DNA of 64,000 nt from a virus. Position numbers and translations under genes: made by a program. The notes below the pieces were generated by a model. That model did not search any database. It saw only the letters and a program-made list of their open reading frames with translations, and was not told the origin of the DNA. This document shows positions 34,152 through 42,238 of this stretch, piece by piece. The DNA lies in the IMG/VR virus record IMGVR_UViG_3300042479_001216, positions 43,203 to 107,202 of that record; one strand, given 5' to 3'. The stretch's first letter is position 1. Each line of letters begins with the position of its first letter.

Positions 34152-34808
34152 ATGAAAAACGAATTCAAATCCTATTATGTTAACCATTTAGGAAAACCAT
34201 CATCAAATTTGGATTATTTTGAAAACTCTATGACACCCTACATTCTTGAAGAAAGGGAAATGAGGGCAACACAAATTGACATCTTTTCAAGGTTAATGAG
34301 AGATAGATTAATCTGGATTGCCGGACCAGTAGAAGATCGAATGGCAACCATAATTCAAGCACAATTAATGTTCCTTGATTCTGTTGATAAATCAGATGTT
34401 ACATTGCACGTGGATAGCCCTGGTGGCTCTGTGAAGGCAGGTTTGTCAATTGTTGATGTTATGGACTATATTGCTTGTGATGTGCGTACAGTGAACACAG
34501 GAATGGCTGCATCAATGGGGTCCATTATCCTTGGTGCTGGAACAAAAGGGAAAAGAACTTCTCTTAGGTTTTCAAAAACAATGCTACACCAAAGTTCTGG
34601 GGGGGCTTATGGTAATATCCAAGATGCTGAAATAACAATGAAAGAATGGCAAAAAACTAATGAAATTCTTTTTAAATTGTTGGGGGATTATTGTGGTAAA
34701 ACAGCAGAACAAGTTAAATTGGATGCTAGTAGAGATTTATGGCTTGATGCTAATGAATCATTATCCTATGGTATTATTGATGAGATTATTGTTTCTAAAA
34801 AGAAATAA
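34152..34808 (+). CDS. clpP: ClpP protease subunit
   Basis: A 218-residue ClpP serine protease that forms the proteolytic chamber fed by a Clp ATPase. The catalytic triad is intact: Ser121 in TGMAASMGS, His146 in TMLHQSSGG and Asp195 in ASRDLWL. LHVDSPGGSVKAGLSI is the classic ClpP stretch. The N-terminus is about 20 residues longer than in typical ClpP. The phage also encodes ClpC (20760-22760), so a complete phage ClpCP is possible. A hairpin follows. Confidence 0.93.
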   Translation: MKNEFKSYYVNHLGKPSSNLDYFENSMTPYILEEREMRATQIDIFSRLMRDRLIWIAGPVEDRMATIIQAQLMFLDSVDKSDVTLHVDSPGGSVKAGLSIVDVMDYIACDVRTVNTGMAASMGSIILGAGTKGKRTSLRFSKTMLHQSSGGAYGNIQDAEITMKEWQKTNEILFKLLGDYCGKTAEQVKLDASRDLWLDANESLSYGIIDEIIVSKKK

Positions 34809-34817
34809 CAAAAAGAA

Positions 34818-34840
34818 AAGGTTGGGTAAATCCCAACCTT
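34818..34840 (+). terminator. Hairpin terminator of clpP
   Basis: AAGGTTGGG (34818-34826) pairs with CCCAACCTT (34832-34840) around a short loop. Confidence 0.8.
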
Positions 34841-34918
34841 CTCCTAAAATTTAAATACCTCCTCTTTTTTTTAAAACCGATTTATAATCAACAGATGCTA
34901 TCTGTAGGATTCAAATAT

Positions 34919-35590
34919 TTACCCAACTTTAGTAATAACAAATTTTTTATTTTTCATTTTATTATAAAAAGAATCAATTTTCCCACCAACTTTACCATCA
35001 AATATTTCACTTCCTCCTGCAACCATTGTATTGGGATCCCAACTCCCTCCATCATATGATATTAGTTTATAATAATTGTTATTATGATAAATAGTTGACC
35101 CAGTTGATGTAATAGTCCCAGAGTAGCTATCTAAATACTCCTCAAGTATTATATCTTGGGTAGCGTCATCAAATGGATAAGGTCTTGAAACTATTTTAAC
35201 CATATTTGGTGTATTTCTACTTGTACCTGTGAATTGTTCAAATGTAGCTTTTGAAAAATCAAGATAATCAGTATAATGAACATTATTTTGTTCATATTTA
35301 AATCTTATTTTATCCAAAGAATCATATGGGACATAACCAACTATTTTTTTCTTATTTGAGTCACTCTCATAATTTTTTGTTTTATAATAGTTTTTTGCAA
35401 TAAATAAAAATGCTTTTCTATATTTATATAAAATATCATTTTTATAACTTTGCAAATTATTCTCATTTATTAATGTTTCATTAAAAAAAGATTCATAAAT
35501 CTTTGATTTACTATCAGTTAATAATGATTCTTTAATAATAGCATCTAATTTATATGCTAAATCAATATATTTTTTTATATCTTTTTTCAT
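34919..35590 (-). CDS. Hypothetical protein with propeptide-like start
   Basis: A 223-residue protein beginning with an amphipathic helix that ends KLDAIIKE then SLLTDSK (I-K-E at residue 21). The body has many Tyr and Asn residues and a Gly-rich C-terminal segment (MVAGGSEIFDGKVGGKI). No domain recognised. Last gene of a minus-strand operon with similar genes upstream; probable internal virion protein. Confidence 0.7.
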   Translation of the reverse strand: MKKDIKKYIDLAYKLDAIIKESLLTDSKSKIYESFFNETLINENNLQSYKNDILYKYRKAFLFIAKNYYKTKNYESDSNKKKIVGYVPYDSLDKIRFKYEQNNVHYTDYLDFSKATFEQFTGTSRNTPNMVKIVSRPYPFDDATQDIILEEYLDSYSGTITSTGSTIYHNNNYYKLISYDGGSWDPNTMVAGGSEIFDGKVGGKIDSFYNKMKNKKFVITKVG

Positions 35591-37641
35591 TATTGTAGAG
35601 TTAAATTATATATCTTACGGTCTTTACCTGTTACTTTTACAGAAGAAGCCCTTGATTGATCATCTACATAAATATATGTAGCATTTGATCCAGCAGGGGC
35701 AAAGCTTAAAGATTGATTGCCAATTTTAGCAGATTCAATTTCAGTTGTAGGTTTTTGAATTATAATTGCATCCATCCCAGAATTACGATACTTTAAATTA
35801 TTACTTGTATCAGTTGTATTACTTGTATCAGTTCTATTAGGTCTTGGTATTTGGCTGCCACCACCAAACCAGCTAGCAATACTTTTATATATCAAATCAT
35901 ATAAATTCTTATAGGCTGTTTCATTTCTAAAATCTTTATGCCTATTAGAATTATTGATTATAAAAACAAGTAGTTTACCAAGTGGTGAATTTGTTAATAT
36001 AGTATGAGCAGTTCCTAAAAATGGTGTGGCCATAATTATACCTTTAACTAAATAATCAGCATTTGTTAAACCATTAGTTCTGACTTTTATTGTTTCCTTA
36101 AAACACATTTCTGCCAAATTAACACCACCTTTTCCTTCATATTCTTTAAGTAAATTTTCATAATCAGCTTCTGATAACCCTGTAAATCTGTTTATACCTT
36201 TGTCAGTAATCAAAAACTTTGATAACCAACTTTGTTGTGCATATACACCACCACCATAGTCTGATAGTAAAAAACTATTACCAAAATATCTTGCTAATGC
36301 TAATGCTAAAACCACACCACCTTCATAAGCTATATTAGTTACAAATGTTGCTACTACAAATTTAGCAGTTGATGCAAACCTATTTGGATTATCCCCTTTA
36401 AAAGCTCTAATATAATTATTAATTTCTCTTTGGAGATAATTTTTATTTCCATATTTAACAACCTGCCAAAAACTTGAGTTTGTAATAACACTTTTAACTG
36501 TTGTTCCAAATTTTTCTTTGAAGTTTGCTTGCCCCATTGCATTTTCTATAAAAGCTTTTGCAAAACCCTTAGAAGGTAAAAGACTTCTCCCAACATCCCT
36601 AAGTGGTTCAAGAAGAACCTCTTTTAATATACCTTTTTGATTAAGACTATCAAATAATATTTTTGATTTACTATTTGTAGTTACCTCTTGACCTTTAAAA
36701 TAGTCTTTTATTTCTTTTGCAATAGTTTTATCATTTTCTATTAATCTTTTAAAATCACCAATAATTTCTCCCTCAAAGAATTTGAGTTTTAAAAATAAAT
36801 TTTTTACTGTTGCAGCATATGCTGCTATAAGTTTTTGTTGTCCTTCTGGATTTTTAGCTAAGTCTTGAAATTGATCCTCAAATCCAATCATATAACTAGT
36901 AAGTTCATCTTTTAATTTTTTTATATAATTTTCTCTACTTCTAAAAATATTTATTGCAGCATCTTTATAATTAGGATTATCCCATAAATTATTTAATTTT
37001 AGTATACTAAAATTTTCAGGGTTAGTTCCCCATGATGGGTTAACAACTTTTTTCTTTTTATTTCTTATTTTAGTTGTGATATATGTTACAACATTTTCTA
37101 TTTGTGCAAATTCTTCACCAAAGTTATTAGTTATTTGAGTTTTAATATCTACTTCAGGTATATTAGCCATTTTACTATAAAAAGCATCAAGATCAAATGC
37201 TGCACCCTTTTCTCTTAAAATTAAATTTAAAATTTGATGTTTACTACTATCATCTGCATTTTCAAAAAATTCTTTTAATATAGTTTTTTGAAAAATATCA
37301 AATAACCCCTCAGGTAAACTTTTTATAAATACATCAAAGTCAGCAGAGTTAGTAAGGTTTTTAGGTGAACTATATGTGGTTAAAAACTCATCCTCAAAGG
37401 CAATAATTTTGTCTTTTGTTTTCAAAAAATGAGCTCCAACTTTTGTTTTATCACCCCTATATTTGTTATCAATGCTCTCATAATATTTATTAATCTCATC
37501 AAGTGCTTTTTTTACAAAAACATCATAATTTGTACTATTATTTGTTTCAATAGCATCAATTATATTTTTAAATAAAATTAATGGTATTTTAGTTTCTAAT
37601 AACATTAATTTTTTAATTCTATTTATTTCTTCATTTATCAT
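35590..37641 (-). CDS. Large putative internal virion protein
   Basis: A 683-residue protein. It starts MINEEINRIKKLMLLE then TKIPL (L-L-E at residue 16), the clearest example of the IxRIKxLMxLxE start. The N-terminal two thirds are helical. Hydrophobic segments occur near 425-450 (FVVATFVTNIAYEGGVVLALALA) and around 545-580, which might insert into membranes. The tail is beta-rich (SLSFAPAGSNATYIYVDD). An ejected, membrane-active virion protein is a reasonable guess, but no homolog is recognised. Confidence 0.7.
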   Translation of the reverse strand: MINEEINRIKKLMLLETKIPLILFKNIIDAIETNNSTNYDVFVKKALDEINKYYESIDNKYRGDKTKVGAHFLKTKDKIIAFEDEFLTTYSSPKNLTNSADFDVFIKSLPEGLFDIFQKTILKEFFENADDSSKHQILNLILREKGAAFDLDAFYSKMANIPEVDIKTQITNNFGEEFAQIENVVTYITTKIRNKKKKVVNPSWGTNPENFSILKLNNLWDNPNYKDAAINIFRSRENYIKKLKDELTSYMIGFEDQFQDLAKNPEGQQKLIAAYAATVKNLFLKLKFFEGEIIGDFKRLIENDKTIAKEIKDYFKGQEVTTNSKSKILFDSLNQKGILKEVLLEPLRDVGRSLLPSKGFAKAFIENAMGQANFKEKFGTTVKSVITNSSFWQVVKYGNKNYLQREINNYIRAFKGDNPNRFASTAKFVVATFVTNIAYEGGVVLALALARYFGNSFLLSDYGGGVYAQQSWLSKFLITDKGINRFTGLSEADYENLLKEYEGKGGVNLAEMCFKETIKVRTNGLTNADYLVKGIIMATPFLGTAHTILTNSPLGKLLVFIINNSNRHKDFRNETAYKNLYDLIYKSIASWFGGGSQIPRPNRTDTSNTTDTSNNLKYRNSGMDAIIIQKPTTEIESAKIGNQSLSFAPAGSNATYIYVDDQSRASSVKVTGKDRKIYNLTLQ

Positions 37642-37656
37642 ATTTTAAAGTTTTTT

Positions 37657-39027
37657 TTAATTAGAGTTTAGTATAGGAGAAATCATTTTAGCCACTCCCT
37701 TTGGATCATTTTTTGCATATTTAATCAATTCTTTTAACTTCTCTTCATCATCATAAACTAATTTAAATATTTTATTTTTATCTTCATTATTTAATTTTGG
37801 AAAAAATAATTCAAGATATAAATTAAATAACAAACCTGAAACACCTATTGAAATATCTTTTTTAAATGCATTCCTCCAAAAATTTATATTGTTTAACACA
37901 TCTGGATTATCTTTAATTGTATCCATTATTTGTTTGCTAAAAATTGCTTCATATTGTTTTCCTGAAATTTTTGCTATTTGATTTTTAAATATATTAAAAT
38001 TATCTTGTGTGAATATAATAGCAAATGATTTTTTTTCTTCATCATTTAAATTATTATAAAATTGTAAAATATTATCTGGAGTTATATTTTCATTTTTTAA
38101 TTTTTGAACAATAGATTTGAATGCTTCAAGGTCAATACCTCTATATATTTTTGAAAAATCTAAAATTGGCATCAATCCCATTAAAATGGAGAAAACAGCA
38201 CTTATATTATGTCCCTTCTGTATATCTCTGATAGTAACAGGTAATGCTAATCCAAGTTGAACTAAAATATCAGCAATAAGTAGCCATCCTGGAATATTAG
38301 CTCCACCAGTTGCAATCACACTAATTATAATACCACCCCATTGGATATAATCACCATATACATCTATAAATCTTTGATATTCTGTTCTTGTATCTTCAAG
38401 TTTTGGTGGTATGTAATACTCATTTTTTTTGTTTGAAAAATACCCATTAAATGAAATTGCTCCTGTTTTTAAATTTGTTCTGTAATTTGCAGAATATTTA
38501 ATTAATCCATTGGTTGAAAAAAATTCCATATTTTTAACTGTATTTATTGGAAATAATGTTCTAAACATTTTTTTAAAATCTTCTTCTGAATATTTTGGAT
38601 ATGATTTTCCATTTTTTAAAATACTAAAATTCCAAGTATAAACAGAATCGTTTTTTAAATGTTTTTCAACCAATTTTGCATAATCATCTTCAGTAAAAAA
38701 TGTAATCTCAGCATCATTACTAATAATTATTGTTTTTTTGGCTCCACTATGTACATTAGATGGCTGGGTATAAACACAACAACGCATATTTTCTAATGCT
38801 TTAGTTATATTTTCATCTTTTAAGTTATTACTATTAGCTAAATAATTTTGATATTTACAATAAGAAGGATATGGTTCAACTTGGGCAACCTCTTGGGTTG
38901 CCTTTTTTGGTAAACCTATTGGAGATGCTAAAACATCTCCAATAGGAGCATCATCTTGCTCCAACAACAAATTATATTGTTTTAAAATATTTAATTTATC
39001 CTCATCTAATAAAACAAAAGATTTCAT
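37657..39027 (-). CDS. Putative internal virion protein with membrane segments
   Basis: A 456-residue protein. It begins FVLLDEDKLNILKQYNLLLE then QDDAP (L-L-E at residue 23), a common start pattern here. A hydrophobic region at about 225-285 (IIISVIATGGANIPGWLLIA, then VFSILMGLMPIL) suggests one or two membrane-associated helices. The C-terminal part is helical and Lys-rich. It lies between the large 683-residue gene and a repeat protein on the same strand. Function inferred only from context. Confidence 0.7.
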   Translation of the reverse strand: MKSFVLLDEDKLNILKQYNLLLEQDDAPIGDVLASPIGLPKKATQEVAQVEPYPSYCKYQNYLANSNNLKDENITKALENMRCCVYTQPSNVHSGAKKTIIISNDAEITFFTEDDYAKLVEKHLKNDSVYTWNFSILKNGKSYPKYSEEDFKKMFRTLFPINTVKNMEFFSTNGLIKYSANYRTNLKTGAISFNGYFSNKKNEYYIPPKLEDTRTEYQRFIDVYGDYIQWGGIIISVIATGGANIPGWLLIADILVQLGLALPVTIRDIQKGHNISAVFSILMGLMPILDFSKIYRGIDLEAFKSIVQKLKNENITPDNILQFYNNLNDEEKKSFAIIFTQDNFNIFKNQIAKISGKQYEAIFSKQIMDTIKDNPDVLNNINFWRNAFKKDISIGVSGLLFNLYLELFFPKLNNEDKNKIFKLVYDDEEKLKELIKYAKNDPKGVAKMISPILNSN

Positions 39028-39028
39028 T

Positions 39029-39265
39029 TTAATTTAGAGGATTTGCTTTTCCCCTTGTTGCACCAGATTCCCATTTAGCTTTGCTATCAATTGGATTTGC
39101 TTTTCCTCTTGTTGCACCAGATTCCCATTTAGCTTTGCTATCAATTGGGTTGGCTCTACCCCTTGTTGCACCTGATTCCCATTTTGATGTTGTTGATGTT
39201 GACGCTCCGCCAGTTGCTGGTTCAGATGGTGCATCTTGTTCTCCAAATTGTTTTTTATTTTTCAT
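39029..39265 (-). CDS. Small repeat protein (KWESGATRGxANPID x3)
   Basis: A 78-residue protein made almost wholly of three copies of a 17-18 residue unit, AKWESGATRGKANPIDS, after a short Ala/Thr/Ser-rich head. The composition is low complexity and basic. The repeats resemble the short TNM-type repeats of the M23 protein in spirit but not in sequence. Unknown role, possibly a virion linker or peptide that is cut into units. Confidence 0.65.
   Translation of the reverse strand: MKNKKQFGEQDAPSEPATGGASTSTTSKWESGATRGRANPIDSKAKWESGATRGKANPIDSKAKWESGATRGKANPLN
39040..39182 (-). repeat. Three 54-base direct repeats
   Basis: The unit containing TTGTTGCACC..GATTCCCATTT..GCT occurs three times with few changes and fills the gene at 39029-39265. 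Confidence 0.85.
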
Positions 39266-39269
39266 AATT

Positions 39270-39569
39270 TTAATAATTTTGTTGTTTTGGTAATTGATTT
39301 AAATTTATTGTATAATATTCTGTTAAAAAATTTATCAATTCTGTTTTATCTACCTCTTCTTCTTCAAACTCATCAGAATCAATTTCTGAATCATCATTTG
39401 GAACATATAGTTGTTCTGGAAGGAGTTGGTATCCATATTCTTCTGTTAGGTCAAAATCAATCTGGTCTTGACGTATAACCTCATCTGTATCATCAATTAA
39501 TCTAAATGTTACATCAAGTATGTTTGCTTCTTTATCAACAAAGAAACTAATTAAATCTTTAATTTCCAT
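39270..39569 (-). CDS. Small acidic hypothetical protein, 99 aa
   Basis: A 99-residue acidic protein. It has beta-rich sequence at the start (ISFFVDKEANILDVTFRL) and an acidic stretch (DDSEIDSDEFEEEEVDK). No domain recognised. It is embedded in the minus-strand operon of probable virion proteins, three bases after the previous gene, and is likely co-expressed. Confidence 0.7.
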   Translation of the reverse strand: MEIKDLISFFVDKEANILDVTFRLIDDTDEVIRQDQIDFDLTEEYGYQLLPEQLYVPNDDSEIDSDEFEEEEVDKTELINFLTEYYTINLNQLPKQQNY

Positions 39570-39571
39570 TA

Positions 39572-40171
39572 TTAGTATTTATTAATACGATTTAAAAATT
39601 GGTTAAAATTAGTTATTGATTCCAAAACTGGCTTGGAAAATGTATTTTGTGTTATTGGTTTTTTTAATATTGGTTTAATTGTCCCAATTTTATCTTCTTT
39701 AAGAATATTTTTAATTGATTCCATCAATGGGCTTTTGGTTTTATTATCAAAGTGAATTTCATACATAACATCTTCATCTAAAATAGGATCAGCATAAGGG
39801 TCAACTCCTTCATGGTAATCATCTTCAATTGAAGTGTCAACATAATCATTTTCCTCCATTTCAATGAAATCCATGTTTGTTTCAGTATCAATATCATCTG
39901 TATCCCAATTTTCATTCATTGCACCACATTCCATACATTCACCTTCTGACATACTGCCACCACATTGCTCACAGGCTCTTTCTCTGCCTTCTTTTACTAG
40001 GTCAGCATTTGTTAATGTGAAGCCTTTTTTATCAGAAATATCATCATATGTTGATAATCTTGTTGGTTTTACTTTTTCTTGAACTGAAAGATATCCATTA
40101 TATAAATCTTTATGTTTATTTAGGATATTTGTTTTTTCTTCATCTGTTATTTTAAAAAAATAAGAATTCAT
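39572..40171 (-). CDS. Zinc-ribbon protein with shared N-terminal motif
   Basis: A 199-residue protein. N-terminus FKITDEEKTNILNKHKDLYN is like the start of the 456-residue neighbour (LDEDKLNILKQYN), so it carries the same class of start helix. A zinc-ribbon-like cluster CEQCGGSMSEGECMECG lies at about residues 63-80. A long acidic stretch follows (DTDDIDTETNMDFIEMEEND). First gene of the operon 40171 to 34919, with a late-type motif upstream (40184-40198). Confidence 0.72.
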   Translation of the reverse strand: MNSYFFKITDEEKTNILNKHKDLYNGYLSVQEKVKPTRLSTYDDISDKKGFTLTNADLVKEGRERACEQCGGSMSEGECMECGAMNENWDTDDIDTETNMDFIEMEENDYVDTSIEDDYHEGVDPYADPILDEDVMYEIHFDNKTKSPLMESIKNILKEDKIGTIKPILKKPITQNTFSKPVLESITNFNQFLNRINKY

Positions 40172-40183
40172 AGTTTTAATTTT

Positions 40184-40198
40184 ATTATAAATATTACC
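40184..40198 (-). promoter_or_regulatory. Late-type AT-rich promoter motif
   Basis: Minus-strand GGTAATATTTATAAT, 12 bases before the ATG at 40171. Probable promoter of the internal-protein operon. Confidence 0.45.
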
Positions 40199-40216
40199 AA
40201 CTATTCAAAATTTTTG

Positions 40217-40224
40217 TATATTTG
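40217..40224 (+). promoter_or_regulatory. Host-type -7 element (TATATTTG)
   Basis: TATATTTG lies 11 bases before the ATG at 40236. No TTTG at -33 is visible. Confidence 0.4.
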
Positions 40225-40235
40225 CAAAAAAAAAC

Positions 40236-40700
40236 ATGAACATATTCTTATTGGATGAAAATCCCCAAATAAATGCTCAATACCACTGCAACAAACATGT
40301 AGTAAAAATGTTATTAGAGACAGCACAAATTTTATGTTCAGCAAACCATATATGTGGTGATAGTGAACCCCCATATAAGTTGGCACATAAAAATCATCCA
40401 TGTTCTATCTGGTGTAGAGCATCTTTAACAAATTATTTATATTTGTGTGAACTAGGATTGGAATTATCAAAAGAATACACCTTTAGATATGGAAAACACC
40501 ACAAATCAACTGATGTGATTCAATGGTGTTTGAATAATTTGCCAAATATCCCAGATATTGGATTTACTCCTCCAGCATTAGCAATGCCAGACCAATATAA
40601 AGTTGATGATTTTGTGCAATCATATAGGAACTACTATATTGGTGAAAAAAAAGGTTTTGCAACCTGGAAAAACAGAGAAATTCCTTATTGGTTTAAGTGA
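40236..40700 (+). CDS. DenV-like pyrimidine dimer glycosylase family protein
   Basis: A 154-residue protein of a conserved phage family: NIFLLDENPQINAQYHCNKHVVKMLLETAQ, HKNHPCSIWCRASLTNYLYL, FRYGKHHKS, and PDQYKVDD..YRNYYIGEKKGFATWKNREIPYWF. I recall this family as related to the T4 endonuclease V (pyrimidine dimer DNA glycosylase). Glycosylase activity is not proven by the sequence. Preceded by a TATATTTG -7 element, so it may be early. It converges with the 105-residue gene downstream. Confidence 0.75.
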   Translation: MNIFLLDENPQINAQYHCNKHVVKMLLETAQILCSANHICGDSEPPYKLAHKNHPCSIWCRASLTNYLYLCELGLELSKEYTFRYGKHHKSTDVIQWCLNNLPNIPDIGFTPPALAMPDQYKVDDFVQSYRNYYIGEKKGFATWKNREIPYWFK

Positions 40701-40702
40701 AT

Positions 40703-41020
40703 TTAATTTAGGTATTTATCTTCCAATTCTTTCTTTGACATTGATGTTTCAAAGTGCATATAAAATGACAAAGTTCTATTTTCAGATTCTACTGCTAATT
40801 CACTAGTTGGCTTACCTTTTGGTAATGAATTTATGAATTTTTTAATTTTGGAATCAATTTTTAATATTTCAGATATTGTAATATCATCTTTGCTTTGGTA
40901 TGTTATAACCTTTTTATTGTCCCACATTGAAAATTGCATACTTTTTGGTAATTTTTGTTCTACAATAACTTTATGAACCAATCTTTTTAAATCTGTTTCT
41001 GTTAATCTTAATGTTCTCAT
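40703..41020 (-). CDS. Small protein with RLTETDLKRLV start (paralog 1)
   Basis: A 105-residue protein. Its first 21 residues form the RLTETDLKRLVHKVIVE helix (I-V-E at residue 21), followed by QKLPKSMQF. The rest (SEILKIDSKIKKFINSLPKG, then FYMHFETSMSKKELEDKY) is clearly paralogous to the gene at 41646-41963. The two paralogs flank a deoxyribosyltransferase with the same start helix. Unknown function, likely virion-targeted. Confidence 0.78.
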   Translation of the reverse strand: MRTLRLTETDLKRLVHKVIVEQKLPKSMQFSMWDNKKVITYQSKDDITISEILKIDSKIKKFINSLPKGKPTSELAVESENRTLSFYMHFETSMSKKELEDKYLN

Positions 41021-41028
41021 AATTTTTT

Positions 41029-41043
41029 TATATAAATATAAAG
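41029..41043 (-). promoter_or_regulatory. Late-type AT-rich promoter motif
   Basis: Minus-strand CTTTATATTTATATA, 8 bases before the ATG at 41020. Confidence 0.4.
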
Positions 41044-41625
41044 TTAATGGTTCTCAACCAAGTGTTTAACACATTCTTCAAAGGTTTTGAATATATCACC
41101 ACCTGATGATCGAATAGAATCAACAATCATCAAATTTCTTGGATATTTAAAATTCTCTACATGTGGAAATTTTTCATCATCTCCATATAAATCAGCAGTA
41201 ATATCTTTTAACTCCTTATCTGAGTGAGTCATATATCCATACATAATTTTATTTTTTGAATATCCATAACCCAATTCAAAAGCAGTACCATCATCAACAT
41301 TTGGACCCCTAAAAGGCTCAAGATTTGCAATAATAACATCACAATTATCCATCATCTCAACATTGCCATGAAATATTCTAGTTGCAGCATCAACTTTAGC
41401 AAAGTCAACTTCATTATCAATAGGCGCATTACCAATCTGGTTATATTTTTTTGATATTTGTTTCATTTGATTCAAATCCTCAATGGCATCTTTCTTAAAA
41501 ACATTAGGTCCTGCTAAATATATACTATACGATTTACCTGATTTTTGTTCTAATATTTTGTTTTCCTTAATGACCCTATTCACAAGCCTAATCAAATCTG
41601 ATTCTGTTAATCTTAATGTTCTCAT
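41044..41625 (-). CDS. Nucleoside 2-deoxyribosyltransferase with start helix
   Basis: A 193-residue enzyme. The catalytic domain begins at about residue 30: YSIYLAGPNVF, then NCDVIIANLEPFRGPNVDDGTAFELGYGYSKNK, which fits the nucleoside 2-deoxyribosyltransferase family (Glu in TAFELG is the expected nucleophile). The family exchanges bases on deoxynucleosides or hydrolyses them. In front lies RLTESDLIRLVNRVIKE (I-K-E at 21, then I-L-E at 26), which is not part of the enzyme family. The enzyme may be packaged in the virion or regulated by this extension. Confidence 0.85.
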   Translation of the reverse strand: MRTLRLTESDLIRLVNRVIKENKILEQKSGKSYSIYLAGPNVFKKDAIEDLNQMKQISKKYNQIGNAPIDNEVDFAKVDAATRIFHGNVEMMDNCDVIIANLEPFRGPNVDDGTAFELGYGYSKNKIMYGYMTHSDKELKDITADLYGDDEKFPHVENFKYPRNLMIVDSIRSSGGDIFKTFEECVKHLVENH

Positions 41626-41645
41626 AATTAGTTTAATTGAATTAA

Positions 41646-41963
41646 TTATTTATACTTTTCTTCCAACTCCTCAACGGATAATGACGTTTCAAACTCTTGG
41701 GTGAAAAATATAGAATCGTAATCAGGCTCTAATACCAATTCACCAACAACTCTTCCATTAGGGAGAAAGTTTATGAATTCTTTCATCACTTCATGTATTT
41801 CTGTTATTTCAGATAATTTAATATTACCGCCATCTACACCTGAAGAAATCACTTTTTTACCTTTGTAAGTTTCAAACTGCGTATCCTTTGGTAATGATTG
41901 TTCTGAAATAACTTTACGAACCAATCTTTTTAATTCTGTTTCTGTTAATCTTAATGTTCTCAT
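41646..41963 (-). CDS. Small protein with RLTETELKRLV start (paralog 2)
   Basis: A 105-residue paralog of the gene at 40703-41020, with start helix RLTETELKRLVRKVISE (I-S-E at 21) and body INFLPNGRVVGELVLEPDYD, then FEFETSLSVEELEEKYK-type end (FTQEFETSLSVEELEEKYK). First gene of a three-gene group with the deoxyribosyltransferase in the middle. A late-type motif lies upstream. Unknown function. Confidence 0.78.
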   Translation of the reverse strand: MRTLRLTETELKRLVRKVISEQSLPKDTQFETYKGKKVISSGVDGGNIKLSEITEIHEVMKEFINFLPNGRVVGELVLEPDYDSIFFTQEFETSLSVEELEEKYK

Positions 41964-41979
41964 AATTTTTTTATTTTTT

Positions 41980-41993
41980 TATATAAATATACC
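41980..41993 (-). promoter_or_regulatory. Late-type AT-rich promoter motif
   Basis: Minus-strand GGTATATTTATATA, 16 bases before the ATG at 41963. Promoter, leader and start-helix codons are similar in the three genes here and in the gene at 48563. Confidence 0.45.
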
Positions 41994-42012
41994 AATATTT
42001 CCTTTTTTTTTG

Positions 42013-42020
42013 TATCTTTG
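42013..42020 (+). promoter_or_regulatory. Host-type -7 element (TATCTTTG)
   Basis: TATCTTTG lies 23 bases before the ATG at 42044; -33 element unclear. Confidence 0.4.
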
Positions 42021-42043
42021 TATCACATTAAAACCAACACAGT

Positions 42044-42238
42044 ATGATACCACAGATTGACCACAAGAATTACCCCAAAAAACTGAAATCTATTGATATT
42101 AATGCCTTACATTATATAATTAAAGATTGTCAAGAGGCAATTAATGCTATGCCAGATAACCCCAAGAATGGTTATTATGCTGATGAAATAAATTACATAA
42201 CAATGGAATTATCCAACAGAAAAAACAAAAGAAAATGA
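42044..42238 (+). CDS. Small hypothetical protein, 64 aa
   Basis: A 64-residue basic protein with a probable helix-turn-helix-like helical content (LHYIIKDCQEAINAMPDNPKNGYYADEINYI). No domain recognised. Four bases overlap with the phosphoesterase gene, so the two are coupled. A host-type -7 element upstream suggests early expression. Confidence 0.7.
   Translation: MIPQIDHKNYPKKLKSIDINALHYIIKDCQEAINAMPDNPKNGYYADEINYITMELSNRKNKRK

Noticed and set aside
34860-34918. Possible tRNA-like sequence (GATGCTATCTGTAGGATTCAAATA) after clpP
   Set aside because: A GATTCAAAT string resembles a T loop, but no acceptor or anticodon stem can be paired.
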